From assembly GCA_017547685.1 (NCBI GenBank), contig JAFYPD010000083.1, forward strand, positions 1 through 62,363: a stretch of DNA of 62,363 nucleotides, written 5' to 3'. Source of the stretch: Peptococcaceae bacterium (GTDB lineage Bacteria; Bacillota; Peptococcia; Peptococcales; Peptococcaceae). Every line of letters starts with the position of its first letter. The stretch's first letter is position 1. Below are positions 1 through 6,782 of the stretch, in pieces. The notes below the pieces were generated by a model, which was not told where the DNA came from, searched no databases, and worked only from the letters and a program-made list of their open reading frames with translations. The translations under genes were made by a program, and so were the position numbers.

Positions 1-56
1 GGTAAGGCACGGGACTTTGACTCCCGCATTCGTAGGTTCGAGCCCTGCCACCCCAG
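1..56 (+). tRNA. tRNA-Gln (TTG), 5' end cut off by window edge
   Basis: The 3' part of a tRNA is present. The anticodon stem is CGGGA/TCCCG around the loop CTTTGAC, with anticodon TTG at 17-19. The T arm is GTAGG-TTCGAGC-CCTGC, followed by acceptor strand CACCCCA and discriminator G at 56. No CCA is encoded. The 5' acceptor and most of the D arm lie upstream of the window. Confidence 0.88.
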
Positions 57-62
57 TCATAT

Positions 63-135
63 GCGCTATTAGCTCAGTCGGCAGAGCACCTGACTTTTAA
101 TCAGGGTGTCCCGCGTTCGAGTCGCGGATAGCGCA
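63..135 (+). tRNA. tRNA-Lys (TTT)
   Basis: A full cloverleaf is visible. Acceptor GCGCTAT pairs with ATAGCGC, the anticodon stem CCTGA/TCAGG encloses a loop with anticodon TTT, and the T arm is CCGCG-TTCGAGT-CGCGG. The discriminator is A at 135 and CCA is not encoded. It sits 6 nt after tRNA-Gln in a four-gene tRNA cluster. Confidence 0.95.
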
Positions 136-149
136 TCTCTCTTTTCTTT

Positions 150-233
150 GCGGGTGTGGCGGAATTGGCAGACGCACCAGACTTAGGATCTGGCGGTTTC
201 ACCGTATGGGTTCAAGTCCCTTCACCCGCACCA
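150..233 (+). tRNA. tRNA-Leu (TAG)
   Basis: This is a class II tRNA with a long variable arm. Acceptor GCGGGTG pairs with CACCCGC, and the anticodon stem CCAGA/TCTGG carries loop CTTAGGA with anticodon TAG. The T loop is TTCAAGT. The CCA end is encoded at 231-233. Confidence 0.95.
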
Positions 234-249
234 GTTTTTAACTTCATAT

Positions 250-324
250 GCGGAAGTGGCTCAGTGGTAGAGCATCGCCTTGCCAAGGCGAGGGTCGCGA
301 GTTCGAATCTCGTCTTCCGCTCCA
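250..324 (+). tRNA. tRNA-Gly (GCC)
   Basis: Acceptor GCGGAAG pairs with CTTCCGC. The anticodon loop TTGCCAA between CGCC/GGCG gives anticodon GCC. The T loop is TTCGAAT. Discriminator T is at 321 and encoded CCA at 322-324. This is the last gene of the tRNA cluster. Confidence 0.95.
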
Positions 325-326
325 GT

Positions 327-358
327 AAAAGCAGATTTTTTGGAGTCTGCTTTTTTGT
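327..358 (+). terminator. Rho-independent terminator of the tRNA cluster
   Basis: The stem AGCAGA/TCTGCT is followed by a run of T residues (TTTTTTG), directly after tRNA-Gly. Confidence 0.75.
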
Positions 359-377
359 TTTGTATAGCGAGTACAGT

Positions 378-510
378 GTTTTTCTTTCAAGGTTAATAGT
401 TAAGATAAAAGTAACCTTGTAAGAAGTATCAGGCAGCTAGTACTTCTTTAATTTTAGAAAGAAACTGCCTGAAACTACTGGTTTATTGTGTTAGTGTGTT
501 TATAAAATAC
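378..510. repeat. Dispersed intergenic repeat, copy 1 (likely IS end)
   Basis: This stretch resembles 29371-29505. Both contain a TTAATAGTTA/TCAATAGTTA-like start, an inverted GAAGTATCAG...TACTTC hairpin followed by TTTTAGAA, then GAAAC and a TGTGTTA-TGTGTTT block. In both places a transposase-like reading frame on the minus strand abuts it, so it is probably the terminal part of an insertion element. The identity is inferred from the two copies only. Confidence 0.5.
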
Positions 511-576
511 TTTCAGATTCGCTTTCACTATATGCTGCTGAAACAGCTTAACCGCTCTCTTGCCTGTTGTTCGTTT

Positions 577-846
577 TCAGATGCCCTCACCTCGTAAAAC
601 AGCTTTTAAAATCAAATACTTATTGCGGAAGCCAGGTTTAGCCAGAAGCCGATGTGATTTATTCATCAGAGAAGCTTTTGTGCCGTCAAACTGTTTATTC
701 CAGCGCATCAGAGAAGCTTCGAAAATATGGTAACGTCTGCACACAAACTTTATGCCTGCGCCGGTACGATAAAGTTTTACCGCATAATATTTCGTATTAA
801 TTTCATGTGGCGAAGAGCACTGGGTATATTGTTGCGTTACAGTTTT
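577..846 (-). pseudogene. Transposase N-terminal (helix-turn-helix) remnant
   Basis: Read on the minus strand, this frame gives about 89 codons with no good start codon. It holds the stretches YYAVKLYRTGAGIKFVCRRY and ASLMRWNKQFDGTKASLM, which look like the helix-turn-helix region of IS3/IS481-type integrases (VKLY..G.SI..ICRRY..SKASLMRWNK). The frame opens after a stop at 847 and ends in TGA at 577, so the catalytic DDE domain is missing. The rest of 325-950 holds no other coding signal. I regard it as a decayed insertion sequence; the exact IS family is uncertain. Confidence 0.6.
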
Positions 847-950
847 TTATCAGCAGACCTATAATCTATGTTGGTTTTTCATCTACACCATTGTAATCGG
901 TGTAACTTACTGGAATTTCATCGGCCTGTTCTAAACAATTAAAAAAACTA

Positions 951-979
951 TTGCACAATGGTACATCTGTGTATATAAT
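951..979 (+). promoter_or_regulatory. Promoter of the thi operon
   Basis: A -35 box TTGCAC (951-956) and a -10 box TATAAT (974-979) are 17 nt apart, just upstream of the TPP riboswitch. Confidence 0.75.
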
Positions 980-999
980 AACAGCATACAATTTAACAG

Positions 1000-1100
1000 C
1001 GGGGAGCTTGCAGTGTTCATAGAACCGGACAGGTTGAGAGGAAGGTATGCCCTTCGACCCATAAACCTGATTTGGATAATGCCAACGTAGGAAAGCCTGA
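1000..1100 (+). promoter_or_regulatory. TPP riboswitch (THI element)
   Basis: The conserved thiamine-pyrophosphate aptamer core is recognisable: GGGGAGCTTG at about 1001-1010, GGTTGAGAGG (usual CTGAGA is TTGAGA here) at 1032-1041, and ACCTGATTTGGATAATGCCA then ACGTAGG at about 1065-1091. The element lies between a promoter and a terminator hairpin ahead of thiM. High TPP is therefore expected to end transcription before the operon. Confidence 0.92.
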
Positions 1101-1129
1101 GTGTACTCGTAATGTATCATCGAGAAAGA

Positions 1130-1178
1130 ATGAACGGGAAGTTACCGAAACTGGTGACTTCCCGTTTTGTTTTTCAGA
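1130..1178 (+). terminator. Riboswitch-controlled terminator
   Basis: The arms ACGGGAAGTTACC and GGTGACTTCCCGT form a 13 bp stem with a GAAACT loop, followed by TTTGTTTTT. It lies 30 nt after the TPP aptamer and is the likely expression platform. Confidence 0.85.
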
Positions 1179-1245
1179 GAACAGGGATTGCATTCAGAGG
1201 GTTTCGCTGGTAAATTGCCACTATTCTTGTAAAGGGGAAGATACT

Positions 1246-2067
1246 ATGTTGGGAAACACTCTGGAAGCTGTAAGAAACTGTGTGCCGCTGGTACATAACA
1301 TTACTAATTATGTCACCGTGAATGATGTGGCCAATGTGCTGCTGGCCTGCGGCGGCAGCCCGATTATGTCAGCGGAACCGGATGATGTGGTGGATATCAC
1401 CAGCATCTGCGGTGGCTTGAACATTAATATCGGTACATTGACCAGACGCAGCATTGAGGGAATGTTTGTTGCTGGCACAAAAGCCGGTGAACTGGGGCAT
1501 CCGATTGTACTGGACCCGGTTGGCGCCGGTGCCAGTGCATTGCGTACCAGTACAGCACTGGAGCTGATGGAAAAACTGCCGCTCACCGCCATCCGCGGCA
1601 ATGTATCAGAGATTAAGACGCTGGCGCTGGGAAGCGGTACTACAAAAGGTGTGGATGCCGATGTGGCTGACGCCGTCACGGAGGATAATCTGGATACTAT
1701 GGTTGCGTTTGCAAAAGACTTTGCGAAAAAGACAGATGCTATTATTGCCATCACCGGCGCCATTGACCTGGTTGCCGATGGGGAACATTGTTATGTGATT
1801 CGCAATGGCCGACCGGAGATGAGTAAAATTACCGGTACCGGCTGCCAGTTGTCCGGGATGATGACAGCTTATCTGGTTGCCAATCCGGACAACAGACTGG
1901 AGGCGGCCGCTGCGGCTGTCTGTGTGATGGGTCTTGCTGGCGAAATTGCCTGGGCCTCCATGCAGCCGGGCGAGGGGAATGCCTCTTATCGCATTCGCAT
2001 CATCGATGCTATTTACAATATGGATGCAGAAACATTAAACAAAGGAGCGAACTATGAACTGCGATAA
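1246..2067 (+). CDS. thiM: Hydroxyethylthiazole kinase ThiM
   Basis: ThiM phosphorylates 4-methyl-5-(2-hydroxyethyl)thiazole with ATP, which is the salvage route to the thiazole half of thiamine. The protein is 273 aa, usual for the family. It has the opening VRNCVPLVHNITNYVTVND, the motif PIMSAEPDDV, the phosphate-binding segment LDPVGAGA and the C-terminal nucleotide-site motif KITGTGCQLSGM. I start it at the ATG at 1246, behind AAAGGGGAAG (1231-1240). The frame is open upstream to 1072, but that part overlaps the riboswitch and terminator. It is the first gene of the thi operon, and thiE begins 14 nt before its stop. Confidence 0.93.
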   Translation: MLGNTLEAVRNCVPLVHNITNYVTVNDVANVLLACGGSPIMSAEPDDVVDITSICGGLNINIGTLTRRSIEGMFVAGTKAGELGHPIVLDPVGAGASALRTSTALELMEKLPLTAIRGNVSEIKTLALGSGTTKGVDADVADAVTEDNLDTMVAFAKDFAKKTDAIIAITGAIDLVADGEHCYVIRNGRPEMSKITGTGCQLSGMMTAYLVANPDNRLEAAAAAVCVMGLAGEIAWASMQPGEGNASYRIRIIDAIYNMDAETLNKGANYELR

Positions 2068-2695
2068 AAAAGATTTGCTTCTGTATGCTGTCACCGACCG
2101 AGCGTGGCTTGGCGAACAGACATTACAGGAACAGGTGGAGCAGGCCCTCAGAGGCGGCGTCACCTTTGTACAGCTCCGGGAAAAAACGCTGGAGGAAGAA
2201 GCATTTTATCAGGAAGCGGTTGCGCTGAAAGAATTGTGCGGCCGTTACGGCGTCCCCTTTGTTATCAACGACAATGTGGCGCTGGCCTGCCGGGTGGATG
2301 CCGATGGCGTTCATGTGGGGCAGGACGATATGGAGGCAGGCAATGTGCGGGCGATGATCGGGCCGGATAAAATTCTCGGCGTGTCGGCGCAGACAGTGGA
2401 ACAGGCCGTTGCCGCACAGGACGCTGGTGCCGATTATCTGGGCGTTGGGGCTGTGTTCTCTACGTCCACCAAGCTGGATGCCTGTGAAGTAACCTGGCAG
2501 ACCTTGAAAGATATTTGTGCTGCTGTGGATATACCGGTGGTGGCAATCGGCGGGATTAAGAAACACAATGTCATGGAACTGGCTGGCTCCGGCATTGACG
2601 GGATTGCTCTGGTTTCTGCCATTTTTGCAGCAGAGGATATCGAACAGGAATGTGTTGTGCTGCGGGCACTGACCAGTGAAATGATAGCAAGATAA
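2054..2695 (+). CDS. thiE: Thiamine-phosphate synthase ThiE
   Basis: ThiE joins HMP-pyrophosphate and thiazole phosphate to give thiamine monophosphate. The 213 aa protein is a single TIM barrel of normal size. Visible motifs are LYAVTDR near the N-terminus, VQLREK (phosphate/substrate loop), FVINDNVALA, DGVHVGQDD, LGVSAQT, YLGVGAVFSTSTK and VVAIGGI close to the C-terminal phosphate site. AAAGGAG lies 7 nt upstream of its ATG, inside the end of thiM, and the 14 nt overlap suggests translational coupling. It is encoded between the thiazole kinase and the HMP kinase whose products it condenses. Confidence 0.94.
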   Translation: MNCDKKDLLLYAVTDRAWLGEQTLQEQVEQALRGGVTFVQLREKTLEEEAFYQEAVALKELCGRYGVPFVINDNVALACRVDADGVHVGQDDMEAGNVRAMIGPDKILGVSAQTVEQAVAAQDAGADYLGVGAVFSTSTKLDACEVTWQTLKDICAAVDIPVVAIGGIKKHNVMELAGSGIDGIALVSAIFAAEDIEQECVVLRALTSEMIAR

Positions 2696-2722
2696 CAGCA
2701 GCATAGAAAGGAAGACAGCACA

Positions 2723-3526
2723 ATGAAAACAGCATTATCAATTGCTGGAAGTGATTCCAGCGGAGGCGCTGGCATTCAGGCAGATTTAAAAACAATGCAG
2801 ATGCACGGTGTTTATGCCATGACTGCAATTACCGCACTGACAGCGCAGAATACCACCGGTGTGCGGGGGATTGCGGAGGTTTCTCCGGAATTTTTACAGC
2901 AGCAGATTGATGCTGTATTTGAGGATATTTATCCCGATGCAGTGAAAATCGGGATGGTGCCCTCGGCTGAACTGATTGAGGTGATTGCGGATCGGCTCCG
3001 GTATTATGGTGCCGGAAATGTGGTGGTGGATCCTGTTATGGTTTCCACTAGCGGTTCCCGGCTGATGAAAACCGATGCGATCGCCACCTTGCAGCGTGTA
3101 TTGCTGCCGCTTGCATCGCTGGTGACACCCAATATTCCAGAGGCAGAGGTGCTGGCAGAACGGCCGATTCGCAGCAAAGAAGATATGATGGAAGCCGCCA
3201 AACAGATTGGCGATGCCTGCGGATGTGCGGTGCTGTTAAAGGGCGGGCACAGTATCCATGATGCCAGTGACCTGCTGTATGAAGGCGGCACATACCGCTG
3301 GTTTGAAGGAAAACGGATTGATAATCCCAACACACACGGCACGGGCTGTACATTATCCAGCGCTATCGCCTCCAATCTAGCCAAAGGCTTTCCTATGGAA
3401 ACCGCTGTTCAGCGCGCCAAAGCTTATATTTCCGGCGCGCTGGCCGCGATGCTGGATTTAGGCAGCGGAAGCGGGCCGATGAACCATGCGTTTGCTTTAA
3501 ACAGTCCGTTTAAAGATATGGCGTAA
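2723..3526 (+). CDS. thiD: Hydroxymethylpyrimidine (phosphate) kinase ThiD
   Basis: ThiD phosphorylates HMP and HMP-phosphate to HMP-pyrophosphate, one substrate of ThiE. The protein is 267 aa, typical for the ribokinase-fold family. The N-terminal AGSDSSGGAGIQADLKTM, the VVDPVM segment, VLLKGGH and the anion-hole motif NTHGTGCTLSSAIA are all intact. A ribosome site GAAAGGAAG precedes the ATG. The gene follows thiE by 27 nt in the same operon. No fused ThiE or TenA domain is present. Confidence 0.95.
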   Translation: MKTALSIAGSDSSGGAGIQADLKTMQMHGVYAMTAITALTAQNTTGVRGIAEVSPEFLQQQIDAVFEDIYPDAVKIGMVPSAELIEVIADRLRYYGAGNVVVDPVMVSTSGSRLMKTDAIATLQRVLLPLASLVTPNIPEAEVLAERPIRSKEDMMEAAKQIGDACGCAVLLKGGHSIHDASDLLYEGGTYRWFEGKRIDNPNTHGTGCTLSSAIASNLAKGFPMETAVQRAKAYISGALAAMLDLGSGSGPMNHAFALNSPFKDMA

Positions 3527-3554
3527 TATATTTTTTGAGAAAGGTTGATGAACA

Positions 3555-4859
3555 ATGAGAACCTATACAACACAGATGGATGCAGCAAAACAGGGTATCA
3601 TTACCCCGGAAATGAAGGCTGTTGCAGAGAAGGAATGTCGGACAGCGGAGGAAATCAGAGACCTCGTAGCAAAAGGGCAGGTTGCCATCTGCGCCAATAA
3701 ACTGCACACCTGCCTTTCTCCAAATGGTGTGGGCTCTATGCTGCGCACCAAAATTAATGTGAATCTGGGTGTTTCGCGGGACTGCAAGGATTACAACGTT
3801 GAGATGCAGAAAGTGATGGCCGCTGTTGAACTGGGAGCCGATGCCATTATGGATTTATCATCTCACGGGGATACGCAGCCCTTCCGCCGGAAACTGACCA
3901 GCGAATGCCCGGCCATGATTGGTACTGTGCCGGTGTACGACAGCGTGATTCACTATCAGCGGGATTTGGCAACACTGACAGCCAAAGATTTCATTGATGT
4001 TATCCGGTTACACGCGCAGGACGGTGTCGATTTTGTGACAGTGCACTGCGGCATCACGCGAAAAACCATCGAGCAGATAAAGCAGCACAAAAGAAAAATG
4101 AATATTGTATCCCGCGGCGGCTCTCTGGTGTTTGCCTGGATGAGTATGACCGGCGAGGAAAATCCGTTTTACGAATACTACGATGAAATTCTGGACATCT
4201 GCCGGGAATATGATGTTACCATCTCGCTGGGCGATGCGTGCCGTCCGGGCTGTCTGGCCGATGCCAGCGATGTATGCCAGATTGAAGAGCTGGTTCGGCT
4301 GGGTGAGTTGACGAAACGGGCCTGGGAAAAAGATGTGCAGGTAATGGTAGAAGGCCCGGGCCATATGCCGATTGACCAGATTGCAGCTAATATGAAGCTG
4401 CAGCAGACTGTCTGCATGGGAGCGCCGTTCTATGTACTTGGCCCGCTTGTGACCGATATCGCGCCGGGATATGACCATATCACATCGGCCATTGGCGGTG
4501 CCATTGCCGCATCGGCTGGTGCAGGGTTCCTGTGTTACGTGACGCCGGCGGAACATTTGGCCCTGCCGAATGTAGAAGATGTAAAGCAGGGGATTATCGC
4601 TTCCAGAATTGCCGCTCATGCCGCGGACATTGCCAAAGGGATTCCTCACGCAAGAGATATCGATGACCAGATGGCGGATGCGCGGCGCACCTTTGACTGG
4701 GAGAAACAGTGGGAATGTGCGATTGACCCCGAAACAGCAAAACAGATTCGCGATGACCGGAAACCGGAACACGATGACAGCTGCTCCATGTGCGGTAAGT
4801 TCTGTGCAGTGAGAAGTATGAACAAAGCGCTGAACGGCGAGTATATCGATATTCTGTAG
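3555..4859 (+). CDS. thiC: Phosphomethylpyrimidine synthase ThiC
   Basis: ThiC is a radical-SAM enzyme that rearranges aminoimidazole ribotide to HMP-phosphate. At 434 aa it is the short bacterial form without the N-terminal extension seen in longer ThiC proteins. The C-terminal iron-sulfur motif CSMCGKFC (C-x2-C-x4-C) is present at about residues 407-414. The segments [33 protein letters not shown] and [20 protein letters not shown] are family hallmarks. It is the last gene of the operon. thiG, thiH, thiS and thiF are not in this window, so thiazole may come from salvage through ThiM or be made from another locus. Confidence 0.96.
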   Translation: MRTYTTQMDAAKQGIITPEMKAVAEKECRTAEEIRDLVAKGQVAICANKLHTCLSPNGVGSMLRTKINVNLGVSRDCKDYNVEMQKVMAAVELGADAIMDLSSHGDTQPFRRKLTSECPAMIGTVPVYDSVIHYQRDLATLTAKDFIDVIRLHAQDGVDFVTVHCGITRKTIEQIKQHKRKMNIVSRGGSLVFAWMSMTGEENPFYEYYDEILDICREYDVTISLGDACRPGCLADASDVCQIEELVRLGELTKRAWEKDVQVMVEGPGHMPIDQIAANMKLQQTVCMGAPFYVLGPLVTDIAPGYDHITSAIGGAIAASAGAGFLCYVTPAEHLALPNVEDVKQGIIASRIAAHAADIAKGIPHARDIDDQMADARRTFDWEKQWECAIDPETAKQIRDDRKPEHDDSCSMCGKFCAVRSMNKALNGEYIDIL

Positions 4860-5069
4860 CAGAAATTATGAAAGGATTCTGCAAAAGAACGGTTATTCTA
4901 TTTTATTCAGACAATGGGCGCAGCAGATTCTGTCGAGTATATGCGGAATCATAGAAGTGCAATTAGAATGTATTATGAATGTAGAATATGTATTGTCCAG
5001 GATATCACCATCTGATATAATAAAGACAACAGAAAACGTGTTTTTAGTTTTTTCATGGAGGTGCTGCCT

Positions 5070-5447
5070 ATGGACACACAAATAATGTTTAATACTATGA
5101 TGTCTGAACTGAAGGGCATCAATGGAAGGCTGGATAAAATTGATGAACGTTTGGACGGAATAGATGAACGTCTGGATAAAATGGACGAGCGTTTGGACGG
5201 AATAGATGAACGTCTGGACAAAATGGACGAGCGTTTTGGTAGAATGGATGAACGATTTGACAAAATGGAACAGCGGCAGAACCAGGCTGACCAGAATCTT
5301 GCAACTATTCTGAATGCGCAGACAGCAATGCATCAGGATCTGGCGCAAAGAATTTCTGCACTAGCGGAAAAAAATCGTGAACTGGAAACCATAACAAAAC
5401 GTAACACCTATGACATTACATTATTGCAGGAAAAACAGGCAATATAA
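5070..5447 (+). CDS. Small heptad-repeat coiled-coil protein, function unknown
   Basis: This 125 aa protein has no recognisable enzymatic domain. Residues about 20-70 are built from heptads of the type LDKMDER and LDGIDER, giving a charged coiled coil. A 14-residue unit recurs, mirrored by a 42 bp DNA repeat. A second helical stretch (residues 70-120) is rich in Q, E and A. There is no signal peptide or membrane segment. I chose the ATG at 5070 because GGAGGTG lies 6 nt upstream; another ATG at 5055 overlaps that site. Similar short repeat proteins are widespread in Firmicutes, some near prophage or surface genes, with no agreed function. It stands alone, convergent with the LysR gene at 5685. 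Confidence 0.7.
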   Translation: MDTQIMFNTMMSELKGINGRLDKIDERLDGIDERLDKMDERLDGIDERLDKMDERFGRMDERFDKMEQRQNQADQNLATILNAQTAMHQDLAQRISALAEKNRELETITKRNTYDITLLQEKQAI

Positions 5448-5570
5448 ACAAAGTATTTCTTCATGATACGAACTACGGAACGCACTACTGAGACGGACAA
5501 CTGATATGAAGCAATCATGATGAAACCTTGCAGACAGAAAAAGGTTTGTAAAGAAACAGCGTTTTCTATA

Positions 5571-5656
5571 AAACACCCCCGAATATGACATGTACCTCAT
5601 TTACTGGAGAAAAGCCAGAAAACCAGGTACATATCATATATCGGGGGGTGTTTTTA
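5571..5656. terminator. Long bidirectional terminator hairpin
   Basis: The left arm from 5571 (AAACACCCCCG...TGTACCT) pairs with a right arm ending near 5653 (AGGTACA...CGGGGGGTGTTT), with T runs on both strands. The stem is about 25 bp with bulges. It lies between the convergent coiled-coil gene and LysR gene and can stop transcription from both sides. Confidence 0.8.
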
Positions 5657-5684
5657 TATACAGGACACTATTATATATTTTGTT

Positions 5685-6593
5685 TTAGAGTGATTTTTCC
5701 GAGAAGTGATGCAGTAATGCATCTCGAAATAGACATTCACAGGATGTGAGCGAATCTGTTGTAATAGCAACAACAGGAACGCGAGAGTCAATTTCGGGAA
5801 TGGGTATCGTAAAAGATTTCACCAATCGTTGTTTTACATAAAAATCGTTTTTCATAAGATTGAAAATAGGCATAAAAGCAGCAGTATTATTGATTACTAA
5901 TTCCATAATATTTTCTCTGGTTGCGACTTTATAGGAATGTGAAAAATATGGTTCATAAATTGTAGAAGTGAGATCTTGTTCTGTTGAATAATATGCCAGC
6001 GGTAGAGATTTTAAATCAAGAAGCGTAAGTGATTCTTTGTTTGCTAAAGGATGAGAGGTACCGACTAGTATACGTCTTTCATCTGTAAAAAGGTGATAAA
6101 TCATCCATCCCAATGCTTCTGCCTGCAGTAAGAGTTTATTGTTTGGCTCTGTCGGCAAGGATGTAATTGCAATATTAGCTGGTGTATTTTTCAAAGAATG
6201 GATCACAGTCTGAACACGCAAATCGTGTAGAACGATATCTACTTTTGGATACTGCTGACGGAATGGAGTGATGATTTCGTTTAGGACATAATTACTGGCA
6301 CAGGCAATACAGCAAACATGAACCTGACCTTCTGGTTCAGGCATTTGTGGCTGTATGTACCAGCCTTGCATTGTTTGCTGAATTTGTTGAAATTCGTTAT
6401 AAACTTTTTGCCCTAAAGAAGTAGGATAGATGCCATGATTTGTTCGTTTAAGTAAAGGTTGTCCCAGCTCGTTTTCTAATTTTTTTATTGTTTTAGAAAG
6501 GGCTGGCTGTGAAATGTGCAAATTTTGTGCAGCAGCGCTGATAGTGCCAGCATGAATGATTTCAATAAAATAATTTAGCCAGTCTAATTGCAT
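5685..6593 (-). CDS. LysR-family transcriptional regulator (regulator 1 of the oxidoreductase region)
   Basis: This 302 aa protein is a standard LysR regulator. An N-terminal winged helix-turn-helix (about residues 1-60, with AAAQNLHISQPALSKTIKKL) is followed by a two-lobed effector-binding domain. GGAGAGGAG lies upstream of the ATG on the minus strand. It is transcribed away from the type A oxidoreductase at 6783, with 189 nt between the starts, the usual layout for a LysR protein controlling its divergent neighbour. Together with the regulators at 8872 and 21706 it shares a WY motif after the linker helix and an N-RE(S/N)I-L-V segment in the effector domain. The effector is unknown; an unsaturated or aromatic carboxylate is possible. 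Confidence 0.9.
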   Translation of the reverse strand: MQLDWLNYFIEIIHAGTISAAAQNLHISQPALSKTIKKLENELGQPLLKRTNHGIYPTSLGQKVYNEFQQIQQTMQGWYIQPQMPEPEGQVHVCCIACASNYVLNEIITPFRQQYPKVDIVLHDLRVQTVIHSLKNTPANIAITSLPTEPNNKLLLQAEALGWMIYHLFTDERRILVGTSHPLANKESLTLLDLKSLPLAYYSTEQDLTSTIYEPYFSHSYKVATRENIMELVINNTAAFMPIFNLMKNDFYVKQRLVKSFTIPIPEIDSRVPVVAITTDSLTSCECLFRDALLHHFSEKSL

Positions 6594-6782
6594 TATATAA
6601 TACGCTCCTCTCCTTTTATTAAAAAAACTTGGTATAACTATTTTATCATATCGGGAGATGTCACAATATATATTTTACTTTATACTATCTATTATGATAT
6701 CTTTTAGATATGGATGTAAATAATATTGTTCAGGCCTAAAACGATATTTTCAAAAAGTGCTAAAAATAAGGAGTGGTGTACG

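Noticed and set aside
156..422. Open reading frame of 88 codons through tRNA-Leu and tRNA-Gly
   Set aside because: It runs over two clear tRNA genes and a terminator, and its translation has no protein-like features.
866..1120. Minus-strand frame of 84 codons opposite the TPP riboswitch
   Set aside because: It is antisense to the promoter and aptamer, with no ribosome site.
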